Source: Allobacillus salarius (GTDB lineage Bacteria > Bacillota > Bacilli > Bacillales > Alkalibacillaceae). From it: a stretch of DNA of 64,000 nucleotides. This document shows, piece by piece, positions 17,419 through 25,346 of the stretch. The stretch lies in NCBI RefSeq assembly GCF_007559425.1, contig NZ_VMHE01000008.1, forward strand, positions 1 to 64,000. Direction: 5' to 3'. The notes under the pieces are model-generated. The model did not search any database and was not told where the DNA came from. It saw only the letters and a program-made list of their open reading frames with translations. Position numbers and translations under genes: made by a program. Positions within the stretch are counted from its first letter, which is position 1; every line of letters starts with the position of its first letter.

Positions 17419-19437
17419 CTATGCTTCTTTTTCATTAATAATACTTCTATATAAATTCAGATGTTTATCAATATTATTTTTTAAAGAATACTTCTGTTTA
17501 ACTTTAAATAAATTCCTTTCTTTCTCACTTTGCATAAGCTGTTTATTATTATAGAAATGTAATATTCTTTCAATAAATTCGTATGCAGTTTCACATACAC
17601 TTTCATTATTATCGACAACTTCAACGGATCCCCCAGCATCTGTAGTTAAAACAACGGTTTTCCTACTCATCGCTTCAACTAAGGTTCTTCCAAACGATTC
17701 AGTATTAAATTTTGAAGTTAATATAAAAATATCTATATCATAATAAAAATTGTTCATTGCCTCAATATCAATGTTAATATATCCCTTAAATCTATTACCT
17801 AAGATATCTTTTAATTCCTTAAACATTAACTTTGTATCATATGTAGAACGTTCATCTAAACACCCTACTGCCATGTTCACATATAGTTTATCACCTAGTA
17901 CTTTATTTAATTCTTTTGTGATTTCTACAGCTAATGGCCAATTTTTCCAATCAGTATACCTTCCAGCAAAACCGATTATTATATTATCCGAATGAGGCTT
18001 TTCGAGAGCCTCATCATATGATTCAAAAATTTTCCCTGCAGTATTTTCGATTATCTTAAAATTTAAATATTTACCTTTGCTTTTTATTGCATCTTTCCAA
18101 TATTTCATATTAAATTCTGTAGTGGTGACCAGTATATCTAGCTCTTTAAGAAAAAAATGAAAAATTTGTTTTATCAGCCTATTATATTTTGTATATAATC
18201 CTCTTTCTGTATGGATCAACCTTGTATTTGATGGGATGAGCTTAAATTTACTTAATAAAGTAACAATGAAAAAACTCACTTGAGCTTGAGTATGAATTAT
18301 TGTAGGGTTTACATCATTGATTATTTTCCTTACATTTAATATATACTTAATAAATGATATTGGTTTCTTTATTAAATGCTTAATCCTTGTGTGAGAAGTT
18401 AAGTGATAATAATCAACACCTGAAATGTTTTTTTTAATCTCACCTGGTTGCACAACTCCAACAGCTAATTCTTTTTTTACTCCATCTATTATTATTTTTG
18501 TTGATTCCTGCTCCCCCCCAACTGTTTCTAATCCATTATCAGACATTAATAAGACATCAATCTCGTTATAATTTTTTGTATTCGTCTCTGATTCCATGAT
18601 GGACTCTTTAAATTCCCTAATTTGATAATTCATTTTATAGTCACTCAAGCTTTTTTCATAAACCAAATTGCCAAACACCTTGTTTATAAGGCCTGAATAA
18701 CTGCTTGATAACTTTAAAACTGGATTGAAAAATTTCGTTAAAGTTATCTTTTTATCATATACTTCAGCTATTTGTTTCACCATGTCACTTGTCTTAACAT
18801 ACTCACTGTTTTGAGGAAAGAACAAGCCAGTTTCGTTATTGTCTATCATAAGTCTTATGAACTCACAAAGGTTATCGATGTGTAACATGCTTCTCTGGTT
18901 ATCTATATCAGGGAAGAACGGTAATCTTTTAGCAGCTTTAACGAGTTTAGGATAATTTCCTTTAGAATACTTTCCATAAATCATCGGAGGTCTGATAATT
19001 ACAACATTAAAATCTTTACTCCTCATAGGAAAGATACCTTCCTCTGCCTCTAATTTGCTGTTACCATAAAAATTACTAGGGCTAGGTTTTGTCTCTTTAT
19101 AAATAACTCTTAAGCCTTCAGAACTATCTCCATATACAATTATGCTACTCATAAATATAAACTGCTTTACTCCATTTGTTTTTGCTTTTTTAGCAGACTC
19201 TATTGCAAGATCACGATTCACCTTATAATACATTTCTTCCATTTTAGGATCTGATGAGATATGCGCAATTCCAGCTACATGAAGCACAACGTCATATTGC
19301 GAAAAGTCTTTTTCTTTCCATGAATCATCTCTTAAGCTTATAGAATCTATTGAGTATCTGCCTGGATAATTATCTAACCAATTCTTGAAACTCAAGCCTA
19401 CATAGCTATTTTTCCCTGCGATTAGTATTTTTTTCAT
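17419..19437 (-). CDS. Fusion: NAD-dependent sugar epimerase/reductase + family 4 glycosyltransferase
   Basis: A single 672-aa frame joins two enzymes. Residues 1-285 are an extended SDR: GKNSYVG at the dinucleotide loop (a variant of GxxGxxG), DVVLHVAGIAH, FIFMSSIIVYG and the catalytic YGNSK. Residues about 295-670 are a GT-B transferase beginning LLMSDNGLETVGGEQES, with IIGFAGRYTDWKN and ESFGRTLVEAMSRK in the donor half. A short polar linker (about 275-295) joins them without a stop or frameshift. SDRs of this type next to priming transferases reduce UDP-4-keto-6-deoxy-HexNAc to UDP-QuiNAc or UDP-FucNAc, so that role is plausible. The stop overlaps the start of the priming transferase gene's partner order (ATGA), suggesting coupled expression. 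Confidence 0.85.
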   Translation of the reverse strand: MKKILIAGKNSYVGLSFKNWLDNYPGRYSIDSISLRDDSWKEKDFSQYDVVLHVAGIAHISSDPKMEEMYYKVNRDLAIESAKKAKTNGVKQFIFMSSIIVYGDSSEGLRVIYKETKPSPSNFYGNSKLEAEEGIFPMRSKDFNVVIIRPPMIYGKYSKGNYPKLVKAAKRLPFFPDIDNQRSMLHIDNLCEFIRLMIDNNETGLFFPQNSEYVKTSDMVKQIAEVYDKKITLTKFFNPVLKLSSSYSGLINKVFGNLVYEKSLSDYKMNYQIREFKESIMESETNTKNYNEIDVLLMSDNGLETVGGEQESTKIIIDGVKKELAVGVVQPGEIKKNISGVDYYHLTSHTRIKHLIKKPISFIKYILNVRKIINDVNPTIIHTQAQVSFFIVTLLSKFKLIPSNTRLIHTERGLYTKYNRLIKQIFHFFLKELDILVTTTEFNMKYWKDAIKSKGKYLNFKIIENTAGKIFESYDEALEKPHSDNIIIGFAGRYTDWKNWPLAVEITKELNKVLGDKLYVNMAVGCLDERSTYDTKLMFKELKDILGNRFKGYINIDIEAMNNFYYDIDIFILTSKFNTESFGRTLVEAMSRKTVVLTTDAGGSVEVVDNNESVCETAYEFIERILHFYNNKQLMQSEKERNLFKVKQKYSLKNNIDKHLNLYRSIINEKEA

Positions 19438-20063
19438 TTGGTATTGCTCTCCTTGTTGCTTGCTACTTCATTATTAATCCTACTTGCACCTTCAACAATC
19501 CCATCACTTTTAAAAACACTTACGATTGTTCCAAAGAAACACTTAACGTCCATTCTAAAACTAATTTTGTCAACATACTCACCATCTAGCTTTGCTTTCA
19601 CTTCAATTGGTAGTTCATCTCTACCGTTAATTTGTGCCCATCCAGTCAAACCAGGTAGATAATCATTAGCTCCATACTTTTCTCTTTCTGCTATCAGATC
19701 ATATTGGTTCCATAATGCCGGCCGAGGTCCGATAATACTCATTTCACCTACAAATATATTCCATATTTGGGGCAATTCATCCAGTGAGGTTTTTCTCAAA
19801 AATTTACCTACTTTTGTAATATACTGATCAGAGTTTCCTAACAGATGTGTTGGGGTATCTTTTGGTGTATCAATTCTCATAGTACGGAACTTTAATATAT
19901 CGAAGTGAGTTTTACGTATTCCAACACGTGTTTGTTTAAAAAACACTGGTCCTTTTGATTCTAACTTGATGGAAATTATGATGATTAAAAAAATTGGAGA
20001 CAATCCAACAAGGCCAATAAAAGATAGAACAATATCTAGCAATCTCTTAATCTTCATATACAT
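19434..20063 (-). CDS. Priming sugar-phosphate transferase (EpsL/WcaJ/PglC family)
   Basis: A 209-aa bacterial sugar transferase that moves a sugar 1-phosphate from a UDP sugar to undecaprenyl phosphate, the first step of repeat-unit assembly. It has one N-terminal membrane segment (about residues 10-32), then the KLESKGPVFFKQTRVG motif, FKFRTM-like ILKFRTMR, TSLDELPQIWN with the catalytic Asp-Glu pair, and GPRPALWNQYD. AAGGAG lies 10 bases before the ATG. Its stop overlaps the next gene's ATG by four bases, tying it to the epimerase-transferase fusion. Likely first gene of the 12.7-20 kb transcript. Confidence 0.93.
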   Translation of the reverse strand: MYMKIKRLLDIVLSFIGLVGLSPIFLIIIISIKLESKGPVFFKQTRVGIRKTHFDILKFRTMRIDTPKDTPTHLLGNSDQYITKVGKFLRKTSLDELPQIWNIFVGEMSIIGPRPALWNQYDLIAEREKYGANDYLPGLTGWAQINGRDELPIEVKAKLDGEYVDKISFRMDVKCFFGTIVSVFKSDGIVEGASRINNEVASNKESNTK

Positions 20064-20145
20064 TTAGTTTATTCTCCTTAATATTTTGTTCTTATAAAAT
20101 ATTTATGTTGAGCTTTTAATTGATTCAGGAAAGAATTATGAAATT

Positions 20146-20530
20146 GTGAATAACAAAAGTAAAAAATTTGTATGTATTACAGAAGTCTATCCCAAACTAC
20201 AGGTTCTACCTGAAGAGGCTCAAGCAATCTACGTTGTTATTGATTATTATCCTCATTTCGGCGAATATTGTCTTAGTTTTCATAAAATTCCTACTCATAG
20301 TATTGTAAAATTTTTAAAATCAATATTAAAAGAAATATTTTACATTAGAAAAGTCGGGACTATTTTATTTCAATTTAATATTTATTTAGTAAATAGATAC
20401 CTACTTCAATATGACCTTAAGAAGCCGATTGCTCCGTTTTTATAATACTCGTGACGCTAATCGACAAAGAAATTATTACGAAGATTTTCCGATAGAAGCC
20501 ATATTGACATGCAAGGATAAGCTGAGATAA
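20146..20530 (+). pseudogene. Possible degraded gene, two frames
   Basis: A GTG-started 99-codon frame ends at 20445. A second open stretch in the +1 frame continues to 20530 and encodes a plausible polar segment (NRQRNYYEDFPIEAI...). Together they look like the 3' part of a gene broken by a frameshift. I do not recognise the family. There is no clear ribosome binding site. It could equally be chance open frame in AT-rich DNA. Confidence 0.25.
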
Positions 20531-20671
20531 TAAGATAAAATCACATTGATTATTTTTTTAGTAAAAATTTTAGTCAGTTGTAAATTTTGATAAGTACTCT
20601 TAAGTATTAGAAATATTAGAATTAATATGTCTGAGTTACTGAGTAATGCCCCCCCTTTTCAAAGGAGGCGA

Positions 20672-20761
20672 ATGAAAACTTATTCTAACTTCAGTCATGC
20701 TATACTTATATCGCTTATAATTAATTCTTATTTCTATTTTATTCTTTTGTCGAATCTTTAA
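20672..20761 (+). CDS. Possible small hydrophobic peptide (29 aa)
   Basis: The sequence AAAGGAGG precedes an ATG by three bases. The 29-codon frame encodes a short polar N-terminus and then about 20 mostly hydrophobic residues (ILISLIINSYFYFILL). The ribosome binding site can pair with a C-rich run at 649-655 of the same 20-kb block (C-run, TTTTC, AAAGGAGG), which would hide it. Such an arrangement is seen in type I toxin mRNAs, but no antisense RNA or terminator is evident. The spacing of the Shine-Dalgarno is short. Low confidence. Confidence 0.28.
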   Translation: MKTYSNFSHAILISLIINSYFYFILLSNL

Positions 20762-20926
20762 GTATAATTTTCTTATTATCTGTTACTATAGTACAAAGAA
20801 TTCATTAACAATACAATGTAATCTGTTGATATTATGTAAGCTAAATCTATATTTTATTTAATGATCTATTCATATCTAGTAATTTTTCAAATATTTATTC
20901 TATGTCATGACAGGTGGTTAAAACGA

Positions 20927-21026
20927 AAATGAATACCTAATATTTACTCATTTCGAAGACGTCATTTAAATGTAATAAGAAAATCATTTTGCCGAAAATG
21001 ATACCAAAAGGCTTGCGTATTCATTT
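20927..21026. repeat. Nested inverted repeats in the cluster gap
   Basis: Outer arms AAATGAATAC (20927-20936) and GTATTCATTT (21017-21026) flank an inner perfect hairpin ATCATTTT-GCCG-AAAATGAT (20983-21002). The 100-bp element could be a structured RNA, a miniature mobile-element remnant or a recombination scar. No target duplication was seen. Confidence 0.4.
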
Positions 21027-21330
21027 CAGTAACCAGCATCGTTTAAAATTATTTAAAATTAGCATTAAAATGAAACACATTATTCGTACCCCTCTAATAG
21101 CCTAAGTTCAATTTAGCTTTTTAAAATTAGTATAATATGAGGTGGTTTGCTTTTTAATAATTTGTGCTTTCAAAATAAATCTAATTTGTAGATGATTGAT
21201 GAGAGAAGATTCTTAGATTATAATTATTTATTAAAATTTAATTATAATGAAAGATTAATCAACCCCCATCTCTACTATTTTGAAATGAAGTTTCCCAAGT
21301 TGTCTATAAATTCTTACTTAAATTATAAGC

Positions 21331-22347
21331 TTACATGGTTGGTAGTTGTGTAATTACTAAGTCTTTGTGGGATAGCACATTCTCTTTCTCTGTTAAAGTA
21401 GATTTATCTACCTCTTGATTTTCTAACCATTTAATAATTGCTAAAGGTAAATTAACTCCTGCAGCATGACTAAATGGATATCCCCCTCCAAATCTCGCAT
21501 TGATTTCCAATATATATGGAGTATCTCCGTCTAAAAAAACATCCACATCTAAATTACCTATATGTTTTAGTAACAAACTGATTTGCTCACCGAGTTCTTT
21601 TAATATCGGGTTATTAACAGTCATAGAGCAATCTGTTTCCCCAGATCTCATTGCAAATTTTTTCTTTACTACTGTATTAAAATAATTCGCAGATAAATCA
21701 TTAATTATATCTAAACCATATTCTTGGCCATTTAATCTTTCTTGAATAAGAATACTATTTTCAATATTCTTCTGGGATTCATATTTTAAATAAGTGCTTT
21801 TAATTTCAGACAAGACCTTTTTATAGAATACTTTCAACTCTTCATCATTGTCTGCTTGATATATGCCTATGGACCCCATTCCCCATCGCGGCTTAATTAT
21901 CAAAGGGTAGCTTATCTCTTTTCTTTTCAGGGATATTTGGGCACTTTCTAGAGAATTAAAAGTACGGGCTACATTGAATCCGTAACTTTTCAGAAAGCGA
22001 GATGTTTCCAATTTGTCATTACAAATGTCTATAACTTCAGTATCTGAAACAATTACTTTAGTTCCGATTTGCTCGAATTTGTCTTTGTCAACTGACAAAG
22101 CACCTAGGTCGATATCAAAGAGTGGAATGATTGCATCAATTTTATTTGTACTGCAATAGTCCAACATGAAAGGTATGTATCCTTCATCATAGATCAAAGG
22201 TGTTATTACATTTTTATCAGCAGCTGGGAATGCAGGTGTATACGCACTGCTATTAGATACATGAACCTCTCCTTCTTCACCTAATATTTCTTTAAAGTAT
22301 TTTACCAAATAACTACGTCTACCAACAGATGATAAGAGTATCTTCAA
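21331..22347 (-). CDS. ATP-grasp family ligase
   Basis: A 338-aa ATP-grasp enzyme, carbamoyl-phosphate-synthase-like. The N-terminal preATP-grasp domain begins KILLSSVGRRSYLV. The ATP-grasp core has YPLIIKPRWGMGSIGIY (about residues 150-166), IQERLNGQEYGLDI and the metal-binding LEINARFGGGYPFSHAAG (about residues 288-305). Such ligases form amide or ester bonds via acyl phosphates. The TTG at 22347 has AAGGAG eight bases upstream and is preferred to the GTG at 22356. It starts 5 bases after the PLP-enzyme stop, so the pair is probably co-translated. It may attach an amino or hydroxy acid to the glycan precursor; substrate unknown. Confidence 0.82.
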   Translation of the reverse strand: MKILLSSVGRRSYLVKYFKEILGEEGEVHVSNSSAYTPAFPAADKNVITPLIYDEGYIPFMLDYCSTNKIDAIIPLFDIDLGALSVDKDKFEQIGTKVIVSDTEVIDICNDKLETSRFLKSYGFNVARTFNSLESAQISLKRKEISYPLIIKPRWGMGSIGIYQADNDEELKVFYKKVLSEIKSTYLKYESQKNIENSILIQERLNGQEYGLDIINDLSANYFNTVVKKKFAMRSGETDCSMTVNNPILKELGEQISLLLKHIGNLDVDVFLDGDTPYILEINARFGGGYPFSHAAGVNLPLAIIKWLENQEVDKSTLTEKENVLSHKDLVITQLPTM

Positions 22348-22352
22348 CTGTT

Positions 22353-23309
22353 TCACTCCTTGTAATTTAAACTATCAAAGAACAATGGTAAGCCCCCTGT
22401 ATGAAGAAAGAGGATATTTTTATTTTGAATAGAATAATCCTTTACGGTTTCCACCATACCCCAAAAAGCTTTGCCAGTGTAAGTTGGATCCAAAGGTACA
22501 CCATCAATTTGTAGTATCTCATTAATTGTTTCTAAGATTGCTTTGTTATAATGACCATATCCATTTAAAATAAACTCATCAATTATGTTAACAGTATTTT
22601 CCGGTAGATGTTCATCGGACATCTTTAAATATGAAGATAAGTAGTTCAGAATTAATTTTTTTGCTCTCATTTGTTCTCGAGCAATAGAAATACCTACTAT
22701 ATTTTTATTGTTTTTATTTATATAGTTGCCCGAAATTAAACCAGCTTGAGTAGCTCCTGTTCCGGTAGCCAAAAATATATAATCAAAATTTATCTCTTTT
22801 TGTTTTTCATAATGAGCAATTTCATTAAAAGTTTCAGCATATGCATCAACCGCTGGGTTTGTATTACCTTTTCCGTAAATATCACCGTAAACATAATACG
22901 GTTTTAATCCATCCCTTTTACAATCATCTATTACTTTTTGAATGGTCGATGCCACTTGGTTCTTTTTACAAGTAACTATATTGGCTTTCAGACTTTTGAC
23001 TAGCTTACTATTGTAGGTTTGCTGTGGTTCATCTGTATATTCAATAGGAGATATTACAAAGCAAGGAACATCATAAGCAAGGCTCAAGTTAGCTATAACC
23101 CTACTGAGGTTCGATCTAGAATTACCATACGTAATCATACAATCACAGTTTTTTGCAAACATATCTTTGAAATAGCTTTCAGCAATTCTAACTTTATTTC
23201 CTCCAAAAGAAAAAGGTAATAAATCATCCCGTTTCATGTAAAAATTATTGTCATTCACCTTAAAATTTAATGAATGAATTGGAGTAACATAACTATTATT
23301 TTTAAACAT
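22353..23309 (-). CDS. PLP-dependent enzyme of the ACC deaminase / D-cysteine desulfhydrase type
   Basis: A 318-aa fold-type II PLP enzyme. The Schiff-base lysine is in FSFGGNKVRI (about residue 39), preceded by the family signature MKRDDLLPF. YGNSRSNLSR corresponds to the substrate carboxylate loop, and ATGTGATQAG to the PLP phosphate cup. Relatives deaminate D-cysteine or 1-aminocyclopropane-1-carboxylate. Finding one in a capsule cluster, next to an ATP-grasp ligase and a NeuD-like acyltransferase, is unusual. It may make or modify an amino or keto acid used in decoration. Exact reaction unknown. Confidence 0.8.
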   Translation of the reverse strand: MFKNNSYVTPIHSLNFKVNDNNFYMKRDDLLPFSFGGNKVRIAESYFKDMFAKNCDCMITYGNSRSNLSRVIANLSLAYDVPCFVISPIEYTDEPQQTYNSKLVKSLKANIVTCKKNQVASTIQKVIDDCKRDGLKPYYVYGDIYGKGNTNPAVDAYAETFNEIAHYEKQKEINFDYIFLATGTGATQAGLISGNYINKNNKNIVGISIAREQMRAKKLILNYLSSYLKMSDEHLPENTVNIIDEFILNGYGHYNKAILETINEILQIDGVPLDPTYTGKAFWGMVETVKDYSIQNKNILFLHTGGLPLFFDSLNYKE

Positions 23310-23347
23310 TAGCTATCACTTCTTTTTGATTATTTTACATCTTTCAT

Positions 23348-24010
23348 TTACATATTTACATCAGAGGTATTTTTTTTGTGAAACTTTGCAGGATTTCCTA
23401 TCCAAATTTCATTATCCCCTATATTTTTAGTAACAACAGAACCAATTCCAATAGTTGATTGTTTTCCAATGCTTAATTTCCCTCTAACTGTACAATTTAA
23501 TCCAAACCAACAAGATTTCCCTGTATTAATATAGGAACCCAGACAACTATTTGCCGTGAAAAAGTTAAACTCCCCTATATTATTATCATGACCGATGCTC
23601 ACGTTATTCATAATAAGACTGCAATTCCCTATCTTTGTCTGACTGGAAATCGAAGCATTTGCTAATACCACACATCCTGAACCTAACTTCACAGACGAAG
23701 CTACATAAGCATCTGGATGAATAAAAGTACATAATCTCTCTTCAGGTATACCTAAACTTTCAAATAAATTCGTTCGTTCTTCCTGTCCACCAATTTTGTT
23801 TAATGTATATATAAAAAAGTATCCTTCTTTGACAAGCTTTTGAATATCGTATAACTTACCAACAACAGGGTGGTTATCAATATATTCTTCAAAGTCATTC
23901 ACAAAACCACAAAATTTATACTCATTGTGGCCTAGTTTATTAGCGTGAATTAAATTGTCTGCAATAACAGAAGCTGTTCCTTTACCACCTATTATTAATA
24001 CGTTTTTCAC
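23348..24010 (-). CDS. NeuD/PglD-like left-handed beta-helix acyltransferase
   Basis: A 220-aa sugar O- or N-acyltransferase. The N-terminal Rossmann-like domain (NVLIIGGKGTASVIADNL) is followed by a hexapeptide-repeat beta-helix (about residues 95-205) with HPDAYVASSVKLGSG and NNVSIGHDNNIGEF, which carries the catalytic His. PglD relatives acetylate the 4-amino group of UDP or dTDP 4-amino sugars. With the RmlA/RmlB/DegT set upstream it is the best candidate to acylate the dTDP-4-amino sugar. The start is GTG with AAGGAG upstream. Acyl donor could be acetyl-CoA or a CoA ester made by the CitE/MaoC module (inference). Confidence 0.85.
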   Translation of the reverse strand: MKNVLIIGGKGTASVIADNLIHANKLGHNEYKFCGFVNDFEEYIDNHPVVGKLYDIQKLVKEGYFFIYTLNKIGGQEERTNLFESLGIPEERLCTFIHPDAYVASSVKLGSGCVVLANASISSQTKIGNCSLIMNNVSIGHDNNIGEFNFFTANSCLGSYINTGKSCWFGLNCTVRGKLSIGKQSTIGIGSVVTKNIGDNEIWIGNPAKFHKKNTSDVNM

Positions 24011-24081
24011 TTTTCATTCTCTCCTTAGATGTAATACACTGCAAAGCTTATACATATATTGGATCAAAAGTATATGTTTAA

Positions 24082-25149
24082 TTAAGATTCACTAACATTA
24101 AATACTTCTTCCCAAATAGCAATTCTGTTTGTATCAGTGAATCTATCCTTCATTATTTTATAATTATTTTGTTTATGCTCATTTGAATATTCTATGAATT
24201 TTTTAAAATTACTTTCATTTATTTGATTAATATCAAAAATTCTTAAATTATCATTAGAGTAAAAGTCCCACATCGTTGTTTCTGGTTTTAAGTAAACTTT
24301 TTTTCCTAAGAATAAGAGTGCAGAAATATTTCCAAGACCTTGCTGCCTGTCGTTATTAAATACACCAACGTCGATATTATTTAGATGATCTATAAAAGTT
24401 TTTATACCCATAAATTGTTCCATAGGGATAAAGTTATCTCCAAATATTTTTCTTCCTTGGATTTTTACTTCTCGTGCATAATTCATGTCTCCGTACGATA
24501 GAGGGCAATATATTTTTATATTTTTATTTATAAACTTACTTAACATATCAAATGCCTCAAAATGATTATTGCTTCTTGTTGCCGAATTTCCCACTTGGAT
24601 ATTTATGGTGTTTTTATTGGTAGCTTCTTTTCTTTTTAAAATATTTATATATTCATTTCTTTCCAAATTTATATACTTCACAACTTTATATGAGTTTTTA
24701 AATTTATACCATTTCTTAGCCAAAAAATAATCGCCCTTTACTATAGGTAGTAAACGACCTATGTTTTTAATCACAATCTTCCTCATATGTTCATATAGAG
24801 TACCTTTTAGAGAATTAATTTTTTCTTTGTACCTATACAGGTCCCCCCCCCATACAATCCAAGAGCACTTTCTTAATAACCATGGTTGCAAGTACAATAA
24901 GGCCACTATTCTGGAATCAAAAAGACCGTGCAGATAAATATGATCAGACTTATTTAATTTCATAATCATTTTAACAAAATCTTTTTTCTTACAAATGTAA
25001 TAAACATTATTATACTCATTAATAAATTCTCCATAATCTTTACTTTCAAAAATTAAGAATGTATGTTGTCGAGAATCAAAATACTTATTTACAAATTGAA
25101 TATAAGGTTCAACGAATTTGTCCGTGTTAGCAATATGTAAGTTTTCCAT
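24082..25149 (-). CDS. WecF-family 4-amino-4,6-dideoxyhexose transferase (Fuc4NAc transferase-like)
   Basis: A 355-aa glycosyltransferase resembling enterobacterial WecF (TDP-Fuc4NAc:lipid II transferase). Diagnostic segments are WIVWGGDLYRYKE (about residues 115), NIQVGNSATRSNNHFEAFD, CPLSYGDMNYAREV and DVGVFNNDRQQGLGNISALL (about residues 260-279). In enteric bacteria the donor is dTDP-4-acetamido-4,6-dideoxygalactose, which matches the RmlA/RmlB/aminotransferase/acyltransferase genes here. I chose the ATG at 25149 with an AGAGTG site rather than the GTG at 25158. It appears to transfer the finished N-acylated sugar to the lipid-linked intermediate. Confidence 0.88.
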   Translation of the reverse strand: MENLHIANTDKFVEPYIQFVNKYFDSRQHTFLIFESKDYGEFINEYNNVYYICKKKDFVKMIMKLNKSDHIYLHGLFDSRIVALLYLQPWLLRKCSWIVWGGDLYRYKEKINSLKGTLYEHMRKIVIKNIGRLLPIVKGDYFLAKKWYKFKNSYKVVKYINLERNEYINILKRKEATNKNTINIQVGNSATRSNNHFEAFDMLSKFINKNIKIYCPLSYGDMNYAREVKIQGRKIFGDNFIPMEQFMGIKTFIDHLNNIDVGVFNNDRQQGLGNISALLFLGKKVYLKPETTMWDFYSNDNLRIFDINQINESNFKKFIEYSNEHKQNNYKIMKDRFTDTNRIAIWEEVFNVSES

Positions 25150-25346
25150 AAAGATCACTCTTTCATAAAAGAATGTTTCAAGATTTATTTAGTTGCTTGG
25201 GTGTGTACTTTAATAGGTATTTGGTCCTCTTTAGCCTTTGCACCTGCAATTATGCGAATTATGATGAGTTAGTGAAACGGCATTAACAAGATATAATTAT
25301 TTCCAGTTATCACACTCATCATGATAGCTTCTCCTCTGCATGGCTC

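Larger units (their letters stand above)
20064..21330. other. Long AT-rich gap inside the polysaccharide cluster
   Basis: 1267 bases without a convincing full-length gene, between the priming transferase and the ATP-grasp gene. It contains a possible broken gene (20146-20530), a possible 29-codon peptide with a strong ribosome binding site (20672-20761), and nested inverted repeats (20927-21026). No transposase or integrase remnant was recognised. The gap may be a scar of gene replacement, as expected within serotype cassettes. The promoter for the leftward 20-12.7 kb operon should lie at its left edge. Confidence 0.55.

Noticed and set aside
20064-21330. Insertion sequence or prophage remnant in the gap
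   Set aside because: No transposase or integrase motifs, terminal repeats with target duplication, or att-like sites could be identified by eye.
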